Positions 1 to 7,525 are shown, numbered from the stretch's first letter. The stretch: DNA of 19,359 bases from Phascolarctobacterium sp. (GCA_016302525.1 JAEDNJ010000009.1:1-19359), one strand, 5' to 3'. Numbers and translations: made by a program. Notes: a model not told the origin generated them from the sequence alone.

Positions 1-21
1 AAGCTTATTTTACTAGCTCCT

Positions 22-58
22 ATCCCAGATGTATTGAAGCATCTGGGATTTTATTTTA
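22..58 (+). terminator. Rho-independent terminator of an upstream gene
   Basis: A perfect 10-bp stem (ATCCCAGATG at 22-31 with CATCTGGGAT at 40-49) closes an 8-nt loop and runs into a T-rich tail (TTTTATTTT). It presumably ends a plus-strand gene lying left of the window. No gene is visible between it and the porin. Confidence 0.8.
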
Positions 59-120
59 TCTCCTTTTAGCCTCTAAAATATAAATACTAAGAAAAAATAA
101 TATATTATGCAGGAAATAGC

Positions 121-150
121 TTGCAAAAGTAACCTAGCATATGATATACT
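121..150 (+). promoter_or_regulatory. Candidate promoter of the SLH porin gene
   Basis: TTGCAA at 121-126 and TATACT at 145-150 are 18 bp apart, and the -10 carries an upstream TG (extended -10). It would give a leader of about 160 nt. A weaker alternative, TTGGTA at 218-223 with AATTAT at 241-246, is closer to the gene. The leader also holds an inverted repeat, AGTTTA at 171-176 and TAAACT at 186-191, of unknown role. Confidence 0.4.
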
Positions 151-319
151 AAGCAAACCTTAAATTAGTTAGTTTAGAACTGGTTTAAACTATTTATAGA
201 ATTTAGAATTAGTGTTCTTGGTAATATTATGTGGTGCATTAATTATATGAGCTTGCTATGGGCTTTGCCTAATTCTATTGTAGTTGCTTTGTATTATTGA
301 GAGGAGAAATTTGGAGAGT

Positions 320-1582
320 ATGAAAAAGACTATGAAGTCGATGAAGATAACTGTTTTAACAGCTACCCTAGCTTTAGGTGTAAGCGCTAGCGCTGCGGCC
401 AGCAATCCCTTTACTGAAGTGCCCGCAGGACATTGGGCCTACGATAGTGTTTCTAAGCTAGTCGCAAGTGGCGTTGTGGAGGGCTACGGTGATGGTGTTT
501 TTTGCGGAGATAAGCTCCTAACGCGTTACGAAATGGCGCAAATCGTAGCTAAGGCTATGGCAAAGGGTGCCAATGTTGACAAGCTGGAAGGAGAATTTGC
601 AGCTGAGCTGGATAGCCTGGGTGTGCGTGTGGCAAAGCTAGAGAAGACGAGCGACAGGGTCCGGTTTTGGGGCCAGCTGCGCGGGCATTATGATAGTCAT
701 CACAGGAGCGGCAGCAAAAAGGTGAGCACAGATACCTCTAGCGCTCGTACCCGTATTTGGCTAGAGGGTCAAATCAATGAAAACTGGGTTTACCAAAGCA
801 TGATTCAAAATGAGCAAATTTTTGATGACGGCAAGGGCAATGAAGAGATAAAATATATGCGCTCCTTCGTCAAAGGTCGCCTGGGTGGGATGACTGTAGT
901 AGCTGGCCGTTGGGGTGAGGATATTTCCCCGATGGTTATTGATACTCATATGGAGGGCGTGAAGCTGAGCTATGGTACATCCAAATGGAATGGCGTAGCC
1001 ATGTTTACTAAGGCAGCAGGTCCTCACAGTACCCTGACAGGCAGTGACCGACTCAATATCTTTGGTGTGGCTGCTAATTGGGGTAAGGGCTATGGCTTTG
1101 TGAACTACTATAACGCTACGAATGCGCCCATTATCTGTAAAGAAAATCCTGATGATAACTGGTATGATAAAGAAAATTCTATTGGCGGCGATAAGGATAT
1201 TCTGAATGTTGGTGTAGGCGTTAAGCCTTGGAAGAATGTGCTGCTCTTTGGTGAATATATGCGTGGTATGCGCGATTTAGATAACCGCGTAGGTCGCAAT
1301 GGCTACGTAGCCCGTATTCAATATCGAGATATCAAGGCTAGTGATCCGGGCAGCTTCCTCTTAGTGGCAAACTACTATCATCAGCCGGTTAACGGCTTCT
1401 TAATGCCCACCATCAGCGCCAATAAATGGCTCTTTGAGGGTGGCTATAAGGGCTATAACCTAGGTGCAAAATACATCGTGGCGAAGAATATTCAGGCACA
1501 GGTTGATTATTTTGATACTAAATCCATGGTTGGCGACAATCGCGATAAGGTGCTCGTAACCGAGGTGTACTTCTATTTCTGA
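320..1582 (+). CDS. SLH-domain outer-membrane porin (OmpM/Mep45-like)
   Basis: Predicted outer-membrane beta-barrel tethered to peptidoglycan, 420 aa from this ATG. A basic, hydrophobic signal peptide (about residues 1-27, ending ASAAA) is followed by one SLH domain (about 30-78, with GHWAYDSV and LTRYEMA), a short heptad-like linker (about 85-108), and a long region of alternating polar and aromatic residues ending in Phe (VYFYF), the usual last residue of barrel proteins. In the Negativicutes this architecture links outer membrane to cell wall, with the SLH domain binding polyamine-modified peptidoglycan; transport specificity cannot be read. The gene is monocistronic, between its own promoter and a terminator. 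The start is uncertain: in-frame TTG codons at 284 and 311 and ATGs at 332 and 341 exist, and TTG 311 is well placed behind GAGGAG at 301-306. Cys62 in the SLH domain and Cys273 in the barrel are unusual for an exported porin. Confidence 0.88.
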   Translation: MKKTMKSMKITVLTATLALGVSASAAASNPFTEVPAGHWAYDSVSKLVASGVVEGYGDGVFCGDKLLTRYEMAQIVAKAMAKGANVDKLEGEFAAELDSLGVRVAKLEKTSDRVRFWGQLRGHYDSHHRSGSKKVSTDTSSARTRIWLEGQINENWVYQSMIQNEQIFDDGKGNEEIKYMRSFVKGRLGGMTVVAGRWGEDISPMVIDTHMEGVKLSYGTSKWNGVAMFTKAAGPHSTLTGSDRLNIFGVAANWGKGYGFVNYYNATNAPIICKENPDDNWYDKENSIGGDKDILNVGVGVKPWKNVLLFGEYMRGMRDLDNRVGRNGYVARIQYRDIKASDPGSFLLVANYYHQPVNGFLMPTISANKWLFEGGYKGYNLGAKYIVAKNIQAQVDYFDTKSMVGDNRDKVLVTEVYFYF

Positions 1583-1650
1583 AAGCTGTTTTTAAAAGTG
1601 AAGGATGGGGAATAGATAATATTAAATAATTTTCTTAAATTGTTTTCTCC

Positions 1651-1684
1651 AAAAAGAGCTTGCATAGGCAGGCTCTTTTTTCTT
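1651..1684 (+). terminator. Rho-independent terminator after the porin
   Basis: AAAAAGAGCTTGC at 1651-1663 pairs with GCAGGCTCTTTTT at 1668-1680 as a 13-bp stem with one G-T pair and the tetraloop ATAG, followed by TTCTTT. It lies about 70 nt past the porin stop and isolates it from the next operon. Its A-tract also allows weak termination on the other strand. Confidence 0.85.
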
Positions 1685-1712
1685 TAGGGGATGTATTCTT
1701 TTCTTTGCGTGC

Positions 1713-1741
1713 TAGACAAAAGCTCATTTTAGGGCTATAAT
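1713..1741 (+). promoter_or_regulatory. Sigma-70-type promoter of the zinc-ribbon/TPM/nucleotidase operon
   Basis: TAGACA at 1713-1718 and a perfect TATAAT at 1736-1741 are 17 bp apart. Transcription would start near 1748 and give a leader of about 110 nt before the first gene. No operator or riboswitch fold is evident in that leader. Confidence 0.75.
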
Positions 1742-1858
1742 TTAAAATAGGTGTATTAGAATTTAGATGAGGGATATGGAATTGTCTTGGCAGAAGTTGC
1801 TGAACAGTCTATAGATTTTTTGGCTTATAAAAATTTTTAGAGGAAAGAAGGTCAAGAG

Positions 1859-2962
1859 ATGGCAGGGACAAGTGTAGCTTATAAGTGTCTAAACTGTGGT
1901 GGTCCGCTTACCTTTCAGCCAGGCAAGCCCACAGTAACCTGTGAGTATTGCGATACGGAGTTTGAGGTTGCCACCCTAGAGAAAATGTATGCGAAGCAGG
2001 AGGAGCTGGCTGCCAAGGCGCAGGAGGCCAAGGAAGCCAAGTGGAAGACGGACGAGGCTGGTACGGAGTGGAGTGTGGACGAGGCCCAGCTGATGAAGGC
2101 CTTTACCTGTTCTGCCTGTGGTGCAGAAATTGTTTGTGATGAAAACACGATGGCAACTGAATGTGTTTATTGCGGCAATCCGACTATGCTGCCACACCGC
2201 TTTGAGGGAATGTTAAAGCCAGACCTGATTATTCCCTTTAAAAAGACCAAGGAAGAGGCTGTAGCCGCTCTAAAGCAGTTCTACGAGGGCAAAAAGCTCT
2301 TGCCCGATGCCTTTACGGCTAATAACCGTATCGAAGCTATTCAGGGTATGTATGTGCCTTTTTGGCTTTTTGATTCTAGTGCTGGCGGCAGGGGTGTTTA
2401 TAACACTACCAGCAGCTTAGTCTTTGATGACGGGGATGAGGTTGTTACGCAAACAAGCCATTTTCAATGTGTGCGTGCCGGTGAGGCCGAGTTTGAGATG
2501 ATTCCTGTGGATGGCTCTACGAAGATGGATGATCAATTCATGGAGAGCATAGAGCCCTTTGATTATAGTGAGCTGGTGCCCTTTTCTACGGCTTATCTGG
2601 CTAGCTATCTGGCAGATAAGTATGATGTGGATGCTGAGGCCAGCGTGCCCCGTGCTAACGCTCGTATAGACAACAGTATCGCTGCTGAGCTAGAAAAGAC
2701 TGTAGGCCCTCAATATAACACCTGCATTACTGAAAGCTGTGATTGCTACGAAAATGAGGGCAAGGTGCAGTATGCTATGGTACCCGTGTGGATTTTAACG
2801 ACCCAATTTGAGGGTAAGCCCTATACCTTTATGATGAATGGCCAAACGGGTAAGTTTGTCGGCAGTCTGCCGATTGATAAGTCTAAGCTGCACAAGTATC
2901 AGCTAATGGCCTTTGCTCTTGCGGCTGTGCTTACTTTTGCAATCCTGTATTTTGTACTGTAG
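1859..2962 (+). CDS. Tail-anchored double zinc-ribbon protein, function unknown
   Basis: A 367-aa protein with two zinc-ribbon modules: Cys10/Cys13 with Cys28/Cys31, and Cys84/Cys87 with Cys102/Cys105, all as CxxC knuckles. Between them lies a charged Ala/Lys/Glu-rich helix (about 40-65) that could form a coiled coil. A mixed alpha/beta domain of unknown function follows (about 115-340). The last 20 or so residues (347-367) are one hydrophobic helix, and with no signal peptide this predicts a cytoplasmic protein anchored by its tail. Relatives are sometimes labelled as PriA-like helicase or TFIIB-type zinc ribbon, but no helicase motif is present, so I make no such claim. AGAAGG lies 7 nt before the ATG. 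It is first in an operon with the TPM gene (16-nt gap) and the phosphoesterase, suggesting a membrane-linked role. Confidence 0.8.
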   Translation: MAGTSVAYKCLNCGGPLTFQPGKPTVTCEYCDTEFEVATLEKMYAKQEELAAKAQEAKEAKWKTDEAGTEWSVDEAQLMKAFTCSACGAEIVCDENTMATECVYCGNPTMLPHRFEGMLKPDLIIPFKKTKEEAVAALKQFYEGKKLLPDAFTANNRIEAIQGMYVPFWLFDSSAGGRGVYNTTSSLVFDDGDEVVTQTSHFQCVRAGEAEFEMIPVDGSTKMDDQFMESIEPFDYSELVPFSTAYLASYLADKYDVDAEASVPRANARIDNSIAAELEKTVGPQYNTCITESCDCYENEGKVQYAMVPVWILTTQFEGKPYTFMMNGQTGKFVGSLPIDKSKLHKYQLMAFALAAVLTFAILYFVL

Positions 2963-2978
2963 GAGGGAGGTTGGCAGA

Positions 2979-3776
2979 ATGAAAAGATTAGTGCAATTAA
3001 TAGTGCTGCTGTGTTCTTTGTTTATCATGACTGTCAGCGCCTTTGCTGCTGAAAGCTTAATTGATAATGCAAGACTTTTGAATGCTCAGGATAAAATTGC
3101 GGTGCAAAATGCTCTGCGGCAGGTGGAGAATGCTTACGGCATACGCGCCGCTGTTGTTACGGTCAAGGACAGCAAGATTACTGATGTCGGCAAATATGCG
3201 AATAATGTTCTGGATCGTAATTATACCAATGGCAAGAATGGCAACATGGTTTTAGTTGTGAATATGGCTAATAGGAAATGGTATATTTCCAGCGATAAAA
3301 GGCTAGGCAAGATGGTTGGCTTTAAACAGCTGGGTACAGATGTTGCCTCTGAGCTCAAGGGTGGGAAATATAAGAATGCCTTTCTCACCTATGCTAAAGG
3401 AGCCGCTAACCACATTGAATACTATAAGAAAACAGGCAAGGCTAAGGAGCTTACTAAGACTGCAGCTCGTACAGCACCTGCCAAGAAGGAAAAGAACATT
3501 CCCGTGGCAGCTGGCGGAGCTGTTTTAGTGGGCGTTTTGGGTGCTGTGTTCTATGGCAATAGCCTGAAAAACAGCATGAGCAATGTGAGCTTTGCTGCTA
3601 GGGCTGACCAATACATGAAGCCGGGCAGCTTCCATTTAAAGGAGCAGGAGGATAATTTTCTCTATTTTACCTATACTCGTGTCAAGAAGGCTCGTCCCCA
3701 AGATGATGACAGGGACAATGATTCCTTTGATGATGCCAGTGATGATGACCATGATGGAGCAGGCGGCAGCTTCTAG
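2979..3776 (+). CDS. TPM-domain membrane protein
   Basis: A 265-aa protein. A signal peptide (about 1-23, ending AFA) is followed by a TPM domain (about 27-155; LIDNARLL near its start and MVLVVNMANRKWYIS in the core), a basic Lys/Ala linker, a Gly/Val/Ala-rich transmembrane helix (about 175-191), a short region, and an extremely acidic tail (about 242-260) ending GGSF. TPM domains occur in YgcG-like envelope proteins and in the photosystem II repair factor TLP18.3; biochemical function in bacteria is poorly defined. The topology implied is TPM outside and acidic tail inside. The start is fixed by a strong AGGAGGGAGG at 2961-2970 overlapping the previous stop, so in-frame codons further upstream are unlikely. 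Its neighbour, the tail-anchored zinc-ribbon protein, is a plausible cytoplasmic partner (inference). Confidence 0.85.
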   Translation: MKRLVQLIVLLCSLFIMTVSAFAAESLIDNARLLNAQDKIAVQNALRQVENAYGIRAAVVTVKDSKITDVGKYANNVLDRNYTNGKNGNMVLVVNMANRKWYISSDKRLGKMVGFKQLGTDVASELKGGKYKNAFLTYAKGAANHIEYYKKTGKAKELTKTAARTAPAKKEKNIPVAAGGAVLVGVLGAVFYGNSLKNSMSNVSFAARADQYMKPGSFHLKEQEDNFLYFTYTRVKKARPQDDDRDNDSFDDASDDDHDGAGGSF

Positions 3777-3803
3777 GATAGAGTGTAATTGCGAGGTGAG
3801 GGT

Positions 3804-5396
3804 ATGAAAAGGTTTATTTGGACCCTGATATTAATGCTGTGCCTGGTAGGGCAAAGCGCCTTAGCAGCAGATTTCAGCAGGCTGATTATTCTGCATACAA
3901 ATGATACACACGGCTTTGATAGGCATGACGAGCAGAATTTGGGGATGGATGGCATAGCAGCCTACAAAAAGGACCTAGAAGCCAAGGGCTATGATGTGGT
4001 GCTACTGGATGCTGGTGATGCGCTTCAGGATAACAATCTTGTTAATTATAGCAAGGGCAAGGCTGCCGTAGAATTTATGAATGCTGCAGGCTATGACGCT
4101 GGTACTTTGGGTAACCATGAATTTGATTATGGGCAGGCTGTGCTGGCAGAGCGTTTGTCGGAGTATAGGTTCCCCATTGTCAGCTGCAATATTACTGTAG
4201 ATGCAACGGGGAAGAGGCTTGTTCCTCCTACAGCAATTCTAGACCGTCCGAGCGGCAGGCTAGGGATTATTGGCATTGCTACCCCTCAGACTATTGGCAG
4301 CACTAGTCCGAAGAATGTCTATGGATTGAGCTTTATGCAGGGCAAGGAGCTTTACAAGGAAGCACAAAAGCAGATAGACTCTTTGAAGGCTGCTGGCTGT
4401 GATTTAATTATCGGTCTGGGTCATCTTGGCTCTGACGAGGGTTCTCTGGGCAATCGCTCTGAGGATGTTATAGCTAATACTAAGGGCTTAGCCATCTTTA
4501 TTGATGGCCATGACCATAGGAAGAAGAATACTTATCTGCAGGATGTGTTGCTGGTATCAACAGGCAGTCACACCAAGAATCTTGGCAAGCTTAGCTTTAA
4601 AGAGGGTCGCTGGGTTGGCGAGCTCATCAGCGCGGCTGAGTGGACAAAGCAGGACCCTGCTGTTACATCAATCATTGAAAAGTATAACGCCGAGGTTCAG
4701 GAACGCTTAGGTCAGGTCTTAGGAAGCTCTACTCAGATAATGGATGCTAGCCGTGTGCCTGGAGTGCGTACTGAGGAAAGGCCCCTTGGTGATTTTGTTG
4801 CGGATGCGTATCTGTGGCAGGCAAGACAGGCCAATGTTTTCAAGGGGCGTGTGCATGCTGCCATAGTCAACGGCGGTGGTATTCGCAGCAATCTGCCCGA
4901 AGGAACCATTAAGCGGGTGGATATTGTGAATATGGCTCCCTTTAACAATCAGCTCTATGTGTGCACGATTACTGGGGAGAAGCTGCTGGAGATTATGGAA
5001 TGTGCTACGGCCTTTCTGCCTAAGGCGATGGGCTCTATGCCACAGGTTGCCGGTATAGAGTATGCTGTCAATACGAGGGTGCCCTATGTGCAGGGGCCGC
5101 AATATCCTAATTCCCTGTACTACACACCAGCTAAGCCGGGCAGTAGGGTAACAATCAAGAAGGTGGATGGAAAGCCCTTCTCCTTAAAGGCTCATTATAC
5201 CGTGGCTATGCAAGAGTTCCACATCCTGGGCGGAGAAAACTATATCGGTCTTGCAAGTGAAGGACCAAAGCTAGCCGTGCAATCCATCGGCTATCTTGAT
5301 GCTGAGGCGATTGAAAACTATCTTGTGACTAAGCTTAAGGGTAGGATTGGCAAGGAATACGCCAAGGCTAAAGGGCGTATTGAGATTATTAAGTAA
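3804..5396 (+). CDS. Exported 5'-nucleotidase/UshA-family metallophosphoesterase
   Basis: A 530-aa exported hydrolase, probably releasing phosphate from nucleotides or related phosphoesters outside the cytoplasmic membrane. A signal peptide (1-21, ending ALA) precedes the calcineurin-like metal-binding domain: D34 and H36 in HTNDTHG, D72 in DAGD, N104/H105 in GNHEFD, a GHLG motif, and H236/H238 in DGHDH. The C-terminal substrate domain has NGGGIR (356-361), NMAPFNNQL and an aromatic GGENY loop near the end. Length and motif order are complete for the family. No C-terminal anchor or sorting motif is seen, so the product is probably periplasmic. AGGTGAGG lies just upstream of this ATG; a TTG at 3789 is less likely. 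It is the third gene of the operon, 27 nt after the TPM gene. The exact substrate (5'-nucleotides, 2',3'-cyclic nucleotides, UDP-sugars) cannot be read. Confidence 0.9.
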   Translation: MKRFIWTLILMLCLVGQSALAADFSRLIILHTNDTHGFDRHDEQNLGMDGIAAYKKDLEAKGYDVVLLDAGDALQDNNLVNYSKGKAAVEFMNAAGYDAGTLGNHEFDYGQAVLAERLSEYRFPIVSCNITVDATGKRLVPPTAILDRPSGRLGIIGIATPQTIGSTSPKNVYGLSFMQGKELYKEAQKQIDSLKAAGCDLIIGLGHLGSDEGSLGNRSEDVIANTKGLAIFIDGHDHRKKNTYLQDVLLVSTGSHTKNLGKLSFKEGRWVGELISAAEWTKQDPAVTSIIEKYNAEVQERLGQVLGSSTQIMDASRVPGVRTEERPLGDFVADAYLWQARQANVFKGRVHAAIVNGGGIRSNLPEGTIKRVDIVNMAPFNNQLYVCTITGEKLLEIMECATAFLPKAMGSMPQVAGIEYAVNTRVPYVQGPQYPNSLYYTPAKPGSRVTIKKVDGKPFSLKAHYTVAMQEFHILGGENYIGLASEGPKLAVQSIGYLDAEAIENYLVTKLKGRIGKEYAKAKGRIEIIK

Positions 5397-5741
5397 TCCT
5401 AGTATACAATCTGTTAAGGCGTAAAAGCATTAAGATGGTGAATTAATCCTCCTTAGTCTAAAATCATGGCTTAGTACTAATAAGGTTAGTGCGTAAATAA
5501 GCATTGATACAACAAAATAGTATGTAAATATTTAAGTAGCTGTTGCTAAAGAGGATACTTAATAAACTAAAAGCAGAGGATCATTCGAACCTCTGCTTTT
5601 TTAGCAAATTTTTTAGTTTTTATATATGTATATTTGTGTATTTAAGAATGGTGCAAGGAATTTGCTTCTTTCACTTATACAGTTATTACAGATATATAAA
5701 ATTGATTAACAATCCTCACGAATGACTTGCTTGCAAGCTTC
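5397..5741. other. Convergent intergenic region, no gene seen
   Basis: These 345 AT-rich bases separate the convergent nucleotidase and symporter genes. They hold the bidirectional terminator at 5569-5602. An outer inverted repeat, TTGCTAAA at 5543-5550 and TTTAGCAA at 5600-5607, could extend the structure. A 10-bp palindrome GCTTGCAAGC lies at 5729-5738, next to the symporter stop. The only open frame, 5543-5725 on the plus strand, starts inside the terminator and lacks a ribosome site. Confidence 0.6.
5569..5602. terminator. Bidirectional Rho-independent terminator
   Basis: A perfect 11-bp stem (AAAAGCAGAGG at 5569-5579 with CCTCTGCTTTT at 5590-5600) with a 10-nt loop gives a T-run on both strands. 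On the plus strand it ends the zinc-ribbon/TPM/nucleotidase operon; on the minus strand it can end the symporter transcript. Confidence 0.88.
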
Positions 5742-7094
5742 TTACTTTTTCTGTGCTTTAACCTCTTTTAAATGCTCCATATAGAGCTTGGTTTCACTCA
5801 CAACTACGCCAGAGAGCATGACAAGAGCAATCAGGTTAGGGATAGCCATGAGACCGTTAACAATATCTGCTAAAGCCCAGATTTCTTCTAATTTTAAGAA
5901 GGGAGCACAGCCGATAATGCAGATGAAGAGAATGCGATAGGGCTTAATTAGCTTCGTACCGCTGATGTATTCCATGCAGCGTTCGCCGTAGTAGTTCCAG
6001 CCTAAGATAGTGGTGAAGGCGAAGAGAGAAAGGCCAACCATAAGCATAACATTGCCAAAATTGCCATAGGTGCTTACAAAAGCGATAGCAGTCATAGCAG
6101 CGCCATTAGCAGGGCCACACCATACGCCAGTGCAGATAAGGGTTAAGCCGGTTAAGGTACAGATGATGATGGTATCGATAAAAGTACCAGTCATAGAAAC
6201 GAGACCCTGCTCAGCAGACCATTTAGTTTTAGCTGCTGCCGCTACGATAGGAGCAGAGCCTAAGCCGGATTCGTTGGAGAAGACACCGCGAGCAACGCCG
6301 GAGCGCATAGCCAGAATGACGGTAGCGCCGAGGAAGCCGCCCTGAGCAGCAGTAGTAGAGAAGGCACTATCCAGCACCAGCTTAATGGCCGCAGGCACAG
6401 CACTTGCGTGCATAATCAAAATGCCAACGGTGCAGAGGAAGTAAAGCACTGCCATGGCAGGAACGATAGCGGAGGTTACCTTAGCGATAGATTGGAGACC
6501 GCCAAAGGTGATAATACCCACTAAAACAGTGATGATACCACCAGTAATTAAAGGGTCAGTGCCAAGGGTGATTTTGGTAATATCAATGATAGAATTTACT
6601 TGGGCAAAGGAGCCGATACCGAGGCAGGCACACATTACACCAAAGACAGCGAAGGTCATAGCCAGAGGACGATAAGCCTTGCCGAGACCGTTTTCGATAT
6701 AATACATGGGGCCGCCAGAGATTTCACCATTAGCATCCACAGTACGATATTTTACCGCTAAAAGACATTCGGCATATTTGGTAGCCATACCAAAGAAGGC
6801 AGCAATCCACATCCAGAACAGAGCACCGGGACCACCAGCCTTAATAGCAGTAGCAACACCAACGATGTTGCCAGTGCCAACGGTAGCAGCCAGAGCAGTA
6901 CAAAGGGCCTTGAAGCTGTTTACATCACCCTCGCCCTCGCTTTCAGCGCAGAAGATGAGCTTGAGAGCCATAGGCAGCTTGACAATTTGAATAAGGCCGA
7001 GGCGAATCGTAAGTAGAATACCAGTACCAACTAAGAGTACCAGGAGTGGGGGACCCCAGACAAAGGAGTCAATTGTGTTGAGTAGGTCTAACAT
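5742..7094 (-). CDS. Sodium:alanine/glycine symporter (AGCS family)
   Basis: An integral membrane transporter of 450 aa, close to the usual AGCS length, expected to import alanine and/or glycine with Na+. Family signatures are present: GTGNIVGVATAIKAGGPGA near residues 73-91, GGPMYYIENGLG, and NESGLGSAPIVAAAAKT in the middle, the region tied to cation and substrate binding in this family. Hydrophobic helices cover most of the protein. GGGAGAG lies 7-8 nt before the ATG. It is a single-gene unit convergent with the nucleotidase operon. The long 5' leader carries a tandem glycine riboswitch and a terminator, which independently supports glycine as a substrate. Glycine versus alanine preference cannot be settled from the protein alone. 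Confidence 0.93.
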   Translation of the reverse strand: MLDLLNTIDSFVWGPPLLVLLVGTGILLTIRLGLIQIVKLPMALKLIFCAESEGEGDVNSFKALCTALAATVGTGNIVGVATAIKAGGPGALFWMWIAAFFGMATKYAECLLAVKYRTVDANGEISGGPMYYIENGLGKAYRPLAMTFAVFGVMCACLGIGSFAQVNSIIDITKITLGTDPLITGGIITVLVGIITFGGLQSIAKVTSAIVPAMAVLYFLCTVGILIMHASAVPAAIKLVLDSAFSTTAAQGGFLGATVILAMRSGVARGVFSNESGLGSAPIVAAAAKTKWSAEQGLVSMTGTFIDTIIICTLTGLTLICTGVWCGPANGAAMTAIAFVSTYGNFGNVMLMVGLSLFAFTTILGWNYYGERCMEYISGTKLIKPYRILFICIIGCAPFLKLEEIWALADIVNGLMAIPNLIALVMLSGVVVSETKLYMEHLKEVKAQKK

Positions 7095-7126
7095 TTTTCT
7101 TCTCTCCCGAAAATAAAATTTTTAGT

Positions 7127-7160
7127 AAATAAAAAACTCCGAAGCATAACACTCCAGAGT
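7127..7160 (-). terminator. Riboswitch-controlled intrinsic terminator (expression platform)
   Basis: Read on the minus strand, ACTCTGGAG (7160 down to 7152) pairs with CTTCGGAGT (7144 down to 7136), nine pairs including two G-T, with a 7-nt loop, followed by TTTTTATTT. It sits between the second glycine aptamer and the symporter start codon. Its 5' arm repeats exactly nine bases of the aptamer-2 P1 region (7291 down to 7283), as expected for mutually exclusive pairing. Confidence 0.85.
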
Positions 7161-7204
7161 AACAAATTAGCCTGCGCCCACACACTTCCAAATGTAAATA
7201 GCGT

Positions 7205-7390
7205 AGTATTTGCTCCGTCCTTTGGCCTGAGAGATTAAGATATTGCTATCCGTACACCTTCGGCGTCCTTTTTGAGGGAACTCTCCAGAGTCGTGTCCAC
7301 ATACAGTTCTCACAGCCGAGGCTGCACCTGAGATTTTTTATCCTTCGGTAGCCTGTCTATCCAGACTTCTCCCATATGCTTCATCCACCT
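7205..7390 (-). promoter_or_regulatory. Tandem glycine riboswitch
   Basis: Two glycine (gcvT-type) aptamers in series on the minus strand. Aptamer 1 has GGGAGAAG, the core ACCGAAGG (7349-7342), CTCAGG and a closing P1 of GCATAT (7379-7374) with GTATGT (7304-7299). Aptamer 2 has CTCTGGAGAG, the core GCCGAAGG (7264-7257), CTCTCAGG and AAAGGACGGAG, closed by CTCTG (7290-7286) with CGGAG (7217-7213). A linker of only a few bases joins them, as in cooperative tandem glycine riboswitches. It controls the downstream AGCS symporter. The P1 3' strand of aptamer 2 is complementary to the terminator 5' arm, predicting that glycine binding favours termination (OFF switch). Confidence 0.95.
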
Positions 7391-7407
7391 TTATTTACTT
7401 GGGTTCT

Positions 7408-7436
7408 ATTATAGTATTTTTCGAGCTTTTTGTAAA
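7408..7436 (-). promoter_or_regulatory. Promoter of the glycine riboswitch/symporter transcript
   Basis: On the minus strand TTTACA (7436-7431) and a perfect TATAAT (7413-7408) are 17 bp apart. Transcription would begin near 7401, a few bases before the first aptamer, so the whole riboswitch lies in the leader. Confidence 0.85.
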
Positions 7437-7496
7437 GCCTGTAACAATGTATACATGAAATTTTTTTAGAAGCGTGCTGGCTGGACAAGGTTTTCC

Positions 7497-7525
7497 TTGC
7501 CAAAGTATTACTATTGTTATATAAT
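7497..7525 (+). promoter_or_regulatory. Promoter of the DUF512-cobO-der-plsY cluster
   Basis: TTGCCA at 7497-7502 and a perfect TATAAT at 7520-7525 are 17 bp apart; transcription would start near 7532, about 30 nt before the first gene. A short hairpin, CAAGG-TTTT-CCTTG at 7485-7498, overlaps the start of the -35 and could be an operator or chance. The promoter is divergent from the symporter promoter. Confidence 0.8.

Noticed and set aside
1767..1814. 15-codon ORF in the leader of the zinc-ribbon gene
   Set aside because: No ribosome site and no amino-acid bias suggesting attenuation; likely chance.
5415..5510. Two similar stretches, GCGTAAAAGCATT near 5419 and GCGTAAATAAGCATT near 5491
   Set aside because: Only two imperfect AT-rich copies, unequal in length; not enough for a repeat array or a binding-site call.
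5580..5592. TTCGAAC within the terminator loop, resembling a tRNA T-loop
   Set aside because: No acceptor, D or anticodon arms can be built around it; it is the loop of an 11-bp terminator stem.
6070..6990. Plus-strand open frames opposite the symporter gene
   Set aside because: Antisense shadows of a clear AGCS coding sequence, with no start signals of their own.
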